This document shows positions 1 to 6,950 of a DNA stretch of 11,243 nt, in pieces (position 1 is the first letter of the stretch; each line of letters opens with the position of its first letter). The notes below the pieces were generated by a model. The model searched no databases and was not told the DNA's origin. It worked only from the letters and a program-made list of their open reading frames with translations. Location of the stretch: the NCBI GenBank assembly GCA_002402245.1, contig NVVP01000034.1, positions 17,400-28,642 on the forward strand. The letters run 5' to 3'. The position numbers and the translations under genes were made by a program. The stretch is from Gammaproteobacteria bacterium. GTDB lineage: Bacteria; Pseudomonadota; Gammaproteobacteria; Nitrosococcales; Methylophagaceae.

Positions 1-292
1 ACTATTACGAATTTCTTTTTTATTTGACTGGCTTGGCACGTCAGCAAGTGCATTTCATATGACGCTTGCGGGTAAAGGTAGAGATGGAAAAGACAAATCT
101 ATTACCTTCGATCTGACCGCTAAATCTGGTGATGGGCCTTATATACCTTGCATGCCGGCCATATTGATAACAAAGAAGCTGCTAGCGGGTGATATTGAAC
201 AACGAGGGGCTTACCCATGTGTGGGGTTTATTTCACGAGATGAATATCTAAATGCGTTAAGCGAATTAGATATAACGTGGAGTATTGATTAG
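1..292 (+). CDS. Saccharopine dehydrogenase-like NAD(P)-binding protein, C-terminal end (partial)
   Basis: The frame is open from the window edge (first full codon at base 2) and ends in TAG at 290-292, giving the last 96 residues of a protein that starts outside the window. An ATG at 59 lies inside this open frame, and the residues before it (FDWLGTSASAFHM) read as normal protein, so it is an internal Met and not a start. The segments GPYIPCMPAILITKK and QRGAYPCVGFISRDEYL resemble the C-terminal part of saccharopine-dehydrogenase-family oxidoreductases, which often end in a (G/A)xxPCxGxxxxDEYL-type stretch; this is from memory of the family. The NAD(P)-binding domain is not in view, so the substrate cannot be inferred. 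It converges on galU with a 54-base gap. I see no convincing terminator there, and nothing ties the gene to polysaccharide synthesis. Confidence 0.6.
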   Translation, partial: LLRISFLFDWLGTSASAFHMTLAGKGRDGKDKSITFDLTAKSGDGPYIPCMPAILITKKLLAGDIEQRGAYPCVGFISRDEYLNALSELDITWSID

Positions 293-346
293 GTTTTGAT
301 ATTTTAGTCCTTCTCGGAGTTATTTTTCTAGCATTAGCATTTAGCG

Positions 347-1201
347 TTACTTACTTTTATATGAGTTTTCATAATAATAATTAGTGGCTTCAATAAAGCC
401 TTCTACACTGCCACAATCAAAACGACGACCTTTAAACTTCACCGCTAATACTTGGCGATCTTGTGCGAGAGCCCGAAGTGCATCTGTAATTTGGATTTCA
501 CCATTCGCACCTGGTTTGGTTTTACGCAAGTAGTCAAAAATTTCAGGGGTAAGAATATAGCGGCCGATAATGGCCATATTAGTCGGCGCATCTTCAGGGT
601 TTGGTTTTTCAACCATATCACGTACTTGATAAATACCATCTGCAATTTCTTCGCCTGAGATAATACCGTAGCTTGCAGTGTCTTCCATTGGCACTTCTTC
701 AATGGCAATGATGCTACATTGGTAGCGTTGGTATAAGGCTGCTAACTGGCCTAAGGCTTTCATGTCATCTTCTTCTGTAGGTGCAGCGCAGAGATCATCT
801 GCTAGAATCACAGCAAAAGGCTCTGTACCAATCATTGGTTCGCCAGTTAGAATGGCATGGCCGAGTCCAAGCATTTCACGTTGACGCATAAAAACAAAAT
901 CACATGAGTCCATCACATTGCGAATATCATCAAGGTATTTTTCTTTTGATGTACCTTTTATTTGGTGTTCTAATTCATAATTATTATCAAAATGATCTGC
1001 AATGGCACGTTTTCCGCGGCCTACAATAAAACCAATTTGCGTCATTCCTGCTTCTAAAGCTTCTTCTACACCATACTGAATTAATGGTTTATTCACGATA
1101 GGTAACATTTCTTTAGGCATTGCTTTTGTTGCAGGTAAGAACCGTGTGCCGTAGCCTGCAGCAGGAAATAAGCATTTTCGTATACCAAGTGATTTTTTCA
1201 T
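347..1201 (-). CDS. galU: UTP-glucose-1-phosphate uridylyltransferase
   Basis: Makes UDP-glucose from UTP and glucose-1-phosphate in the cytoplasm, the precursor for UDP-Glc and, through GalE, UDP-Gal. At 284 residues it is close to the usual GalU length. The nucleotidyltransferase signature GYGTRFLPATKAMPKE lies at residues 16-31, followed by QREMLGLGHA (107-116), the metal/nucleotide-site segment LADDL (133-137), VEKP with the conserved Lys199, GEIQITDAL (234-242) and the C-terminal FDCGSVEGF (261-269). The ATG at 1201 is preceded by AAGGA (complement of 1212-1216), a good ribosome binding site. It is transcribed away from the EPS genes, so it has its own promoter within 1217-1326 or thereabouts. 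GalU is a housekeeping enzyme, but its position beside galE and manC fits supply of nucleotide sugars for the locus. The paralogue GalF is less likely because the catalytic motifs are intact. Confidence 0.93.
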   Translation of the reverse strand: MKKSLGIRKCLFPAAGYGTRFLPATKAMPKEMLPIVNKPLIQYGVEEALEAGMTQIGFIVGRGKRAIADHFDNNYELEHQIKGTSKEKYLDDIRNVMDSCDFVFMRQREMLGLGHAILTGEPMIGTEPFAVILADDLCAAPTEEDDMKALGQLAALYQRYQCSIIAIEEVPMEDTASYGIISGEEIADGIYQVRDMVEKPNPEDAPTNMAIIGRYILTPEIFDYLRKTKPGANGEIQITDALRALAQDRQVLAVKFKGRRFDCGSVEGFIEATNYYYENSYKSK

Positions 1202-1260
1202 GTAAATAATATCCTTGTCAGAAGCGTTCTAGATTTAGTATTGTTTAAGTAAATATTGAG

Positions 1261-1289
1261 TTGAAAAGTAAAGTAACTGAACATTTAAC
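1261..1289 (+). promoter_or_regulatory. Candidate sigma70 promoter for the cysC-to-wcaJ operon
   Basis: TTGAAA at 1261-1266 matches 5 of 6 bases of the -35 consensus. After a 17-base spacer comes TTTAAC at 1284-1289, matching 4 of 6 of the -10 consensus. Transcription would begin near 1296, about 30 bases before the preferred GTG start of cysC at 1327. The -35 element would cover the upstream TTG codon at 1261, which argues against that codon as the start. The match was made by eye in AT-rich DNA and chance matches are common. Confidence 0.28.
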
Positions 1290-1326
1290 TCAAGTAAAAA
1301 TTTTCATTGGTGAGGTTGTTAGTTTA

Positions 1327-1938
1327 GTGAGTACAAAAAATATCGTTCCACATCTTCATTCAGTTACTAAAGAACTGCGCTCTGAACGTAAGAAACAACA
1401 GCCTTGCGTCTTATGGTTTACTGGCTTGAGTGGATCGGGTAAATCGACAATTTCTAGCGCTGTAGAGCTGAAATTATATCAAAGAGGACATCATACTTAT
1501 TTATTAGATGGTGATAATGTGCGCCATGGAATTAATAAGGATTTGGCTTTTTCTGATGAGGACCGAATAGAAAATATTCGCAGAATTGGCGAGTTAGCAA
1601 AACTGTTCACCGATGCAGGAATAATTGTTTTAACTGCATTTATTTCGCCGTTTAGAGCGGATAGACGATTAGTGCGTCAATTGTTTGGTGACGGTGAATT
1701 TATCGAAGTGCATATGGATACTCCATTAGATGAATGTGAACGGCGAGATTCAAAAGGTTTGTATAAAAAAGCACGAGCTGGCGAGATTAAAAGTTTTACT
1801 GGCATTGATTCAAATTATGAGCTACCTGAAGCCGCTGAAATTACAGTTAAGACAGCCGAGTTGGGAATTGAAGCATGTGCCGATCAAATTATTGATTATT
1901 TAATTGCTAATCAATTGATTGGTGCAGCTAGGGTATAG
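1327..1938 (+). CDS. cysC: Adenylylsulfate (APS) kinase
   Basis: Phosphorylates adenosine 5'-phosphosulfate with ATP to give PAPS, the sulfate donor for sulfotransferases and for assimilatory reduction. With the GTG start at 1327 the protein has 203 residues, the normal CysC length, and begins STKNIVPHLHSVTK like other CysC N-termini. A weak GAGG lies at 1312-1315. The frame stays open upstream to a TTG at 1261, but that gives an atypical 22-residue extension and has no ribosome binding site. Visible motifs are the P-loop GLSGSGKST (residues 33-41), DGDNVRHG (61-68), FISPFRADR with Ser107 at the position phosphorylated in E. coli CysC, and KGLYKKARAG (143-152). No cysD, cysN or PAPS reductase is nearby. 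Standing alone at the head of an EPS operon, it more likely serves sulfation of the polymer than cysteine synthesis, which is an inference. The DHH gene follows after 8 bases. Confidence 0.9.
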   Translation: MSTKNIVPHLHSVTKELRSERKKQQPCVLWFTGLSGSGKSTISSAVELKLYQRGHHTYLLDGDNVRHGINKDLAFSDEDRIENIRRIGELAKLFTDAGIIVLTAFISPFRADRRLVRQLFGDGEFIEVHMDTPLDECERRDSKGLYKKARAGEIKSFTGIDSNYELPEAAEITVKTAELGIEACADQIIDYLIANQLIGAARV

Positions 1939-1946
1939 GCTTTATC

Positions 1947-2915
1947 ATGGAGTATATCGATGTCTTTAATGGCGATGCAGATGGGCTATGTGCACTAGTA
2001 CAATTACGGCTAGCACAACCCAGACAAGCTCAATTAGTAACGGGTATTAAACGGGATATTAATTTATTAAAAAATATTGAAGCGAATAATAATGTTCATA
2101 TCACCGTGCTTGATATTTCATTGGCAAAAAATAATCAAGACGTACTGCGATTGTTGGCTGAAGGTGCATCAATTGATTATATAGATCATCATCAGCCAGG
2201 AGAGATAATAAAGCATGAAAAATTAAGTATAGCTATTGAAGTTGAAGCTAATACTTGTACTTCTTTAATTGTTGATAAACGCTTAAATGGTCAATATCGA
2301 GAATGGGCTATTACAGCTGCATTTGGTGATAATTTATTAGATAAGGCAATGGTGTTAGGGTGGAAATTAGGCTTATCGGAGCCTGAATTAACGTTATTAA
2401 AGCAGTTAGGTATTTTGCTTAATTACAATGGCTATGGCGCAAGCATTTCAGATTTGTTTTTTGACCCAGCGGATTTATTTCAGAAAATGAAAAAATTTGA
2501 TTCACCGTTTGAGTTTATAGTTAATGAGAGAGAGACCTTTGCCATTTTAGAGCGTGGTTATCGGCAAGATATGGCTTTAGCTAAAAAGGCCCAATTAACT
2601 CACCAAACCAAGTATAGTGTCGTGATCATTTTTCCAAATGAAGCATGGGCAAGACGAGTAAGTGGTGTTTATGGCAATGAATTGGCAAATGGGTATCCAG
2701 ATAGGGCGCATGCGGTAGTTACGCGACAAGAAAAAGGTGGCTATACGGTGAGCGTGCGTGCACCTCTTAATCGTAAACAAGGTGCTGATGAACTCGTATC
2801 TCAATTCCCAACAGGCGGAGGTAGGAAAGCGGCTGCGGGGATAAACCATCTACCTGAGGAAATGCTAGAAGCGTTTATTTTGGCATTTGAAGTTAAATTT
2901 CAACATGACTGTTAA
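1947..2915 (+). CDS. DHH/DHHA1-family phosphoesterase, possible pAp or short-oligonucleotide phosphatase
   Basis: A 322-residue protein with the two-domain layout of DHH phosphoesterases, which are cytoplasmic, Mn-dependent hydrolases of small phosphoesters. The N-terminal DHH domain shows NGDADG (residues 8-13, with D10 and D12 as likely metal ligands), LDIS with D56, the signature D80-H81-H82 and GDN with D128. The DHHA1 domain ends in TGGGRKAAAGINHLP (289-303). Here the usual GGGHxxAAG substrate-binding motif has Arg293 where His is normal. Motif I also lacks the His of HxNPDGDA found in NrnA/RecJ proteins. Neither change touches the visible metal ligands, so an active enzyme is likely. 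It sits 8 bases after cysC and 11 before galE. NrnA-type DHH proteins can dephosphorylate pAp, the by-product of PAPS-dependent sulfotransfer, so pAp removal is an attractive but unproven role. Some databases label such proteins acetyltransferases, which the sequence does not support. Confidence 0.8.
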   Translation: MEYIDVFNGDADGLCALVQLRLAQPRQAQLVTGIKRDINLLKNIEANNNVHITVLDISLAKNNQDVLRLLAEGASIDYIDHHQPGEIIKHEKLSIAIEVEANTCTSLIVDKRLNGQYREWAITAAFGDNLLDKAMVLGWKLGLSEPELTLLKQLGILLNYNGYGASISDLFFDPADLFQKMKKFDSPFEFIVNERETFAILERGYRQDMALAKKAQLTHQTKYSVVIIFPNEAWARRVSGVYGNELANGYPDRAHAVVTRQEKGGYTVSVRAPLNRKQGADELVSQFPTGGGRKAAAGINHLPEEMLEAFILAFEVKFQHDC

Positions 2916-2926
2916 GGGGCGTTAAA

Positions 2927-3901
2927 GTGAAAGTACTTGTTCTGGGTGGGGCTGGATATATTGGCTCGCATATGTGTAAGTTTTTATCACAACAAGGCCA
3001 TCAAGTTGTAGTGTTTGATAACCTGAGTACAGGTCATGCTTCAGCAGTTAAATGGGGCGAGTTCATTGAAGGGGATATTTTAAATATTACTGACTGTGAG
3101 CAATTGTTTGAACAGCAGGGCCCTTTTGATTTAGTGATGCATTTTTGTGCAAAATCATTAGTAGGGGAATCAGTTAAAAAACCAGCAGAATATTATAAAA
3201 ACAATGTCCTAGGTACGGTGAATGTATTAGATACAATGCTTAAAACCGGCCATAAATCATTAGTGTTTTCATCTACCGCGGCTGTATTTGGTATTCCGAA
3301 TGTTGATTTAATTAATGAGGAGCAGCCTCGACTACCTATCAATCCTTATGGGCAATCTAAGAAGATGGTTGAAGATATTCTTAAAGATTATCATCAAGCA
3401 TATGGTTTGAAATCAGTTTGCTTACGTTACTTTAATGCCTGTGGAGCTGATCCTGAGCTTGAAATTGGCGAAAGGCATGAGCCTGAAACACATCTCATAC
3501 CCAATATATTAAAGTCAGTAAATAATGAATCAAATTTAAAAGTATTTGGCAATGATTACCCTACGGTAGACGGCACCTGTGTGCGAGATTATATTCATAT
3601 TAATGATTTAGCCGCAGCGCATATGAAAGCAGGGGATTATTTAGCTACTCATGATGGCGCTTACGCTTTTAATCTTGGTAATGGTAATGGATTTAGCGTA
3701 ATGGACATTATCAAGGCATCAGTAGTAGTTGTAGGACATGACATACCTTTTACTGTCGAAGATCGGAGAGAAGGGGATCCTGCTGTTTTGGTGGCTGATG
3801 CTTCTTATGCAAATAAAGAGCTTAATTGGCAACCAAAATATACTAAGATAGAAGATATTATCGTGACTGCATGGCAGTGGCATCAAAATGAAAAGTTTTA
3901 A
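2927..3901 (+). CDS. galE: UDP-glucose 4-epimerase
   Basis: Interconverts UDP-glucose and UDP-galactose with tightly bound NAD, in the cytoplasm. It is an extended short-chain dehydrogenase of 324 residues, slightly shorter than E. coli GalE (338). Visible are the NAD-binding GGAGYIGSH (7-15), FDNLSTGH (30-37), SSTAAVFG (115-122), in which Thr117 aligns with E. coli catalytic Ser124, and the catalytic YxxxK as Tyr141 and Lys145 in NPYGQSKK. LRYFNACGAD and VRDYIHINDLA, typical of UDP-hexose epimerases, follow. It starts with GTG at 2927, with AAGGGG at 2914-2919 overlapping the upstream stop codon, so translation is probably coupled to the DHH gene. manC follows after 9 bases. UDP-GlcNAc or UDP-glucuronate specificity cannot be excluded from sequence alone, but GalE is the simplest reading. 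Confidence 0.9.
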   Translation: MKVLVLGGAGYIGSHMCKFLSQQGHQVVVFDNLSTGHASAVKWGEFIEGDILNITDCEQLFEQQGPFDLVMHFCAKSLVGESVKKPAEYYKNNVLGTVNVLDTMLKTGHKSLVFSSTAAVFGIPNVDLINEEQPRLPINPYGQSKKMVEDILKDYHQAYGLKSVCLRYFNACGADPELEIGERHEPETHLIPNILKSVNNESNLKVFGNDYPTVDGTCVRDYIHINDLAAAHMKAGDYLATHDGAYAFNLGNGNGFSVMDIIKASVVVVGHDIPFTVEDRREGDPAVLVADASYANKELNWQPKYTKIEDIIVTAWQWHQNEKF

Positions 3902-3910
3902 GGATTAACA

Positions 3911-5311
3911 ATGATTCCAGTAATCATGTCGGGGGGAAGTGGAACACGACTATGGCCATTATCTCGTCAGAATAAGCCCAAGCAGTTTTTGAATTTATTT
4001 GGGGAACATTCATTATTTCAAGATACTTTAAACCGTCTTTCTGGTTTAGATAAGCTTGAAGCGCCTATTGTAGTGTGTAATGTTGAACATCGGTTTATGG
4101 TGGCCGAGCAATTACAACAATTAGCGGTAAGTGATGCTGAGATAGTACTAGAACCCTGTGCAAGGAATACTGCTCCAGCAATTGCTATAGCAGCAATGCA
4201 AGCACAGTTATCGGGTAATGATCCTATTATGCTGGTATTAGCTGCCGATCATATTATTCATGATGAGCAAGCATTTCATAATGCGATTAAGCAAGCAAAA
4301 ATAGTTGCCGAACAAGGGGCGCTGGTGACATTTGGTATTGTTCCAGATAGTCCACATACAGGATATGGCTATATTGAAGCAGCAGACAAAGGAGTATGTA
4401 GTCAAGTCCGAGCATTTGTAGAAAAGCCAAATAAGAATAAAGCTGAACAGTATATTGAATCAGGAAATTATTACTGGAATAGTGGCATGTTTATCTTTAA
4501 AGCTTCTACTATTTTAGATGAACTTAAAATTTTCGCACCTGAAATATTTAAATGTTGTGAGCAGGCGATCAATCAATCAAGTAACGATCTTGACTTTATT
4601 CGTTTGGATGCAGAATTATTTTCTCAATGTCCTTCTGACTCTCTTGATTATGCGGTAATGGAAAAAACAGATAAAGCAGTAGTTATTCCTCTTGACGCCG
4701 GGTGGAGTGATGTAGGTTCTTGGTCATCGCTATGGGATAACCAGAAAAAAGATAAGCAGAATAATGTCCGTATTGGCGATGTTTTCTTAGAGCAAGTCAG
4801 TAACTCTTATATTCATAGTGAACAGCGTCTTGTCACTGTATTGGGTGTTGATAACTTAGTGGTAGTGGAAACTCCAGATGCTGTAATGATTGCAGATAAA
4901 AACCACGCTGAAAACATTAAGGTTTTAGTCTCGGCCTTGAAAGAGGACCATCGAGATGAAGCTACAATGCATCGGAAAGGTTATCGGCCTTGGGGGCACT
5001 ATGATTCGATTGATAAAGGTGAACGGTTTCAAGTAAAACGAATTACTGTAAACCCCGGAGCTTCTTTATCGTTACAATTACACCATCATCGAGCTGAGCA
5101 TTGGATCGTAGTGAAAGGGACCGCTGAAGTAACGTGTGGCGATACTATTACGCTATTATCTGAGAATGAGTCAACTTTTATACCGCTAGGGACCAAGCAC
5201 CGACTACACAACCCTGGCCAATTACCTTTGGAAATTATTGAAATTCAATCGGGTGATTATTTGGGCGAAGATGACATTGTAAGGTTTGATGATGAATATA
5301 ATCGTGGCTAA
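3911..5311 (+). CDS. manC: Mannose-1-phosphate guanylyltransferase / mannose-6-phosphate isomerase (bifunctional)
   Basis: Type II PMI-GMP enzyme that makes GDP-mannose from mannose-1-phosphate and GTP; the C-terminal domain isomerises fructose-6-P and mannose-6-P. Its 466 residues match the ManC/AlgA/CpsB family. The nucleotidyltransferase domain carries GGSGTRLWPLSRxxxPKQ (8-25), EPCARNTAPA (81-90), FVEKP (169-173), YYWNSGMF (187-194) and GWSDVGSW (264-271). The C-terminal cupin has RPWGHYDSI (359-367), QLHHHRAEHWIVV (389-401) and GTKHRLHNPG (427-436), which include the expected metal ligands. TAAGGA at 3899-3904 overlaps the galE stop and lies 6 bases before the ATG. Phosphomannomutase (ManB), needed to link the two reactions, is not in the window. 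GDP-mannose implies mannose, or fucose or colitose derived from it, in the polymer. Confidence 0.93.
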   Translation: MIPVIMSGGSGTRLWPLSRQNKPKQFLNLFGEHSLFQDTLNRLSGLDKLEAPIVVCNVEHRFMVAEQLQQLAVSDAEIVLEPCARNTAPAIAIAAMQAQLSGNDPIMLVLAADHIIHDEQAFHNAIKQAKIVAEQGALVTFGIVPDSPHTGYGYIEAADKGVCSQVRAFVEKPNKNKAEQYIESGNYYWNSGMFIFKASTILDELKIFAPEIFKCCEQAINQSSNDLDFIRLDAELFSQCPSDSLDYAVMEKTDKAVVIPLDAGWSDVGSWSSLWDNQKKDKQNNVRIGDVFLEQVSNSYIHSEQRLVTVLGVDNLVVVETPDAVMIADKNHAENIKVLVSALKEDHRDEATMHRKGYRPWGHYDSIDKGERFQVKRITVNPGASLSLQLHHHRAEHWIVVKGTAEVTCGDTITLLSENESTFIPLGTKHRLHNPGQLPLEIIEIQSGDYLGEDDIVRFDDEYNRG

Positions 5312-5336
5312 AGTAAATTGTAAGGACAAAATATAA

Positions 5337-6746
5337 ATGCAGCGCCAAGGAAAAATAAGACGTTACGACTCAAAAATTAACGCTATTTCTCGTCTTGTTG
5401 ATAGCAGCATTATATTACTCACATTTTTGGCGCTACTCGACTTTTTTCAAGCGAGTTGGCAGCCAATTTATATATGGGCATTACTATTTTCAATTATGTC
5501 ATTTAATTTCTTTGCCGAATCACAAGATGCATATCGTTCTTGGCGAGGTGGAAACTTACGTGAAGAAATAGAAATAGTATTGTTTTCTTGGCTAACGGGC
5601 GCTGCATTTTTGGTTGCATTAGATTTCTTTCTAATCAATTCACAAACCTATTCTGATGTATTTATTTTGGCATGGATTATTGTGACGCCATTAGAACTTA
5701 TCCTTTGGCATTCTACTGTACGCATGATATTGGCCATTTTACGAGTGAAAGGCTATAACACGCGGAGTGTAGCCATTATTGGTGCAACGACATTGGGCCA
5801 ACGGCTTGAGCGAATATTTAGTCAGATGGATTGGGCTGGTTATAATCTATTTGGTTTCTATGATGATAGGGCCAGCAACAACAGTGATAAAGAAAAGCGA
5901 GTAGAAAATATTGAAATAAAAGGTGATTTTGAACAATTAATAAGTGATTGCAAACAAGGAAAAATAGACATTGTTTATATCACTTTGGCCATGTCGGCAG
6001 AACATAGGATCAAGGAAATGGTTGAAAAATTATCAGATAGTACCGCGTCTGTTTATTTAGTCCCTGATTTGTTTGTTTTTAACTTATTAAATTCTCGTTG
6101 GGTAGATTATCAAGGCATTACCGCGATTAGTATTTATGATAGCCCCTTTACGGGTTTAGATAGCTTTTTAAAAAGAATGGAAGATATTGTTTTAAGTATT
6201 GTTATTTTGCTACTTGTTACGCCTCCAATGCTGTGTATTGCTCTGCTTATTAAGATTACTTCGAAAGGTCCGGTATTATTTAAACAGGCACGCTACGGCA
6301 TTGATGGCGAAAAAATTGAGGTTTGGAAGTTTCGCTCGATGACTGTCGCTGAGAATGGTCAGAAAGTAACCCAAGCAGTTAAAGGTGATAGTCGAATCAC
6401 ACCGCTGGGAGCTTTTTTAAGGAAAACCTCACTAGATGAATTACCTCAGTTTTTTAATGCATTAGGTGGAAGTATGTCCATTGTGGGGCCAAGGCCTCAT
6501 GCTGTGGCGCATAATGAAGAATACCGAACCAAGATTAAAGGGTATATGCTTCGCCACAAAGTTAAACCGGGTATTACCGGATTAGCACAAATCAACGGCT
6601 TTAGAGGCGAAACTGACACGCTAGATAAGATGGAAGGGAGGATTTACTATGACTTACAATATATCCAAACTTGGACATTACGTTTAGATTTAAAAATAAT
6701 ATTGTTAACTGTGTTTAAAGGGTTTTTAGATAAAAATGCGTATTGA
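5337..6746 (+). CDS. wcaJ: Undecaprenyl-phosphate glucose phosphotransferase (WcaJ/VpsL-type polyprenyl glycosylphosphotransferase)
   Basis: Starts EPS repeat-unit assembly by moving a sugar-1-phosphate from a UDP-sugar to undecaprenyl phosphate at the inner membrane. The 469-residue protein has the full WcaJ layout. Four hydrophobic segments lie near residues 20-37, 44-60, 81-100 and 108-134, then a Rossmann-like CoA-binding fold (SVAIIGATTLGQ, 144-155). A re-entrant hydrophobic segment with a Pro-Pro break follows (284-306, TPP at 295-297), then the catalytic bacterial sugar-transferase domain. That domain shows KFRSM (331-335), the catalytic Asp-Glu in DELPQ (367-371), SIVGPRP (381-387) and KPGITGLAQINGFRGET (410-426). 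TAAGGA at 5321-5326 precedes the ATG by 10 bases, and the gap to manC is 25 bases. UDP-glucose is the usual donor in this family, but galactose is possible, so the symbol is by homology only. It is the last gene before the long non-coding gap. Confidence 0.92.
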   Translation: MQRQGKIRRYDSKINAISRLVDSSIILLTFLALLDFFQASWQPIYIWALLFSIMSFNFFAESQDAYRSWRGGNLREEIEIVLFSWLTGAAFLVALDFFLINSQTYSDVFILAWIIVTPLELILWHSTVRMILAILRVKGYNTRSVAIIGATTLGQRLERIFSQMDWAGYNLFGFYDDRASNNSDKEKRVENIEIKGDFEQLISDCKQGKIDIVYITLAMSAEHRIKEMVEKLSDSTASVYLVPDLFVFNLLNSRWVDYQGITAISIYDSPFTGLDSFLKRMEDIVLSIVILLLVTPPMLCIALLIKITSKGPVLFKQARYGIDGEKIEVWKFRSMTVAENGQKVTQAVKGDSRITPLGAFLRKTSLDELPQFFNALGGSMSIVGPRPHAVAHNEEYRTKIKGYMLRHKVKPGITGLAQINGFRGETDTLDKMEGRIYYDLQYIQTWTLRLDLKIILLTVFKGFLDKNAY

Positions 6747-6783
6747 CTGAGTTATTTTAGGATAATTTATCTTTAAATGTGGA

Positions 6784-6828
6784 CTTAAAGTAGTAATTGT
6801 CCTTATAATGTAACCAAAGGACTTTAAG
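6784..6828 (+). terminator. Weak dyad downstream of the wcaJ homologue, possible leaky terminator
   Basis: Two nested inverted repeats are visible: CTTAAAG (6784-6790) with CTTTAAG (6822-6828), and GTCCTT (6799-6804) with AAGGAC (6817-6822). They share base 6822, so both cannot form fully at once. The 3' side runs into TTTAAGATTTCT and not a true U-tract, so termination would be inefficient at best. It is the only candidate near the end of the cysC-to-wcaJ operon; a processing or attenuation hairpin is equally possible. Confidence 0.25.
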
Positions 6829-6863
6829 ATTTCTGTGATGCAGATCTCAAATTTAGCGTAACT

Positions 6864-6874
6864 GTCATGATGAC
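6864..6874. promoter_or_regulatory. 11-base inverted repeat, possible operator
   Basis: GTCAT-G-ATGAC is a perfect dyad with a one-base centre, about 20 bases upstream of the candidate -35 element at 6893-6898. The position fits an activator site for the promoter of the riboswitch-led gene. I cannot assign a regulator, and an 11-base dyad can arise by chance. Confidence 0.25.
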
Positions 6875-6892
6875 GGGTTTAATTTAGAATGA

Positions 6893-6920
6893 TCGTCAAT
6901 TTAGATGGTTATCGTAATAT
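6893..6920 (+). promoter_or_regulatory. Candidate promoter for the riboswitch-led transcript
   Basis: TCGTCA (6893-6898, 4 of 6 to the -35 consensus), a 16-base spacer and TAATAT (6915-6920, 4 of 6 to the -10 consensus). Transcription would start near 6926 and give a leader of about 145 bases that contains the whole aptamer and its 5' flank. A competing reading is TTGTCA (6923-6928, 5 of 6) with TATGAC (6947-6952, 4 of 6) at an 18-base spacing. That would start near 6958 and omit the 5' strand of the proposed closing helix. Both are visual matches only. Confidence 0.3.
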
Positions 6921-6925
6921 AGTTG

Positions 6926-6950
6926 TCATAATTATCATTCATAATTATGA
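6926..6950. repeat. Tandem TCATAATTAT repeat containing a 12-base palindrome
   Basis: TCATAATTAT occurs at 6926-6935 and again at 6939-6948, 13 bases apart. The second copy extends to the perfect palindrome TCATAATTATGA (6939-6950). It lies at the predicted transcription start, where a repressor or activator could bind. The last 10 bases of the palindrome (6941-6950) recur exactly over the start codon of the next gene (7065-7074), so this block may act at the RNA level and not as a protein site. Confidence 0.4.

Noticed and set aside
59..292. A 77-residue gene starting at ATG 59
   Set aside because: The same frame is open to the window edge and its upstream residues fit the protein family, so this is the end of a longer gene.
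293..346. Terminator between the first gene and galU
   Set aside because: Only a three-base TCC/GGA dyad before a short T stretch (gttattttt) and repeated AGCATTAGC-like bases are visible; neither makes a convincing hairpin on either strand.
445..708. Open frames on both strands inside galU (445-708 on -, 452-658 on +)
   Set aside because: They lie wholly inside the well-supported galU gene in other frames, with no ribosome binding site and no recognisable protein.
1202..1326. JUMPstart/ops element ahead of the EPS operon
   Set aside because: No GGCGGTAGCG-like core is seen here or in 6747-7070 or 7551-7649.
2595..2849. 84-codon open frame on the minus strand
   Set aside because: Antisense to the conserved DHHA1 domain of the DHH gene; the translation shows no domain or compositional sign of a real protein.
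6747..6944. Small gene or second riboswitch in the 5' part of the long gap
   Set aside because: No open frame with a ribosome binding site and no second GEMM-type core; AGATCT recurs at 6842-6847 and 6996-7001 but the flanks do not match, so this looks like chance.
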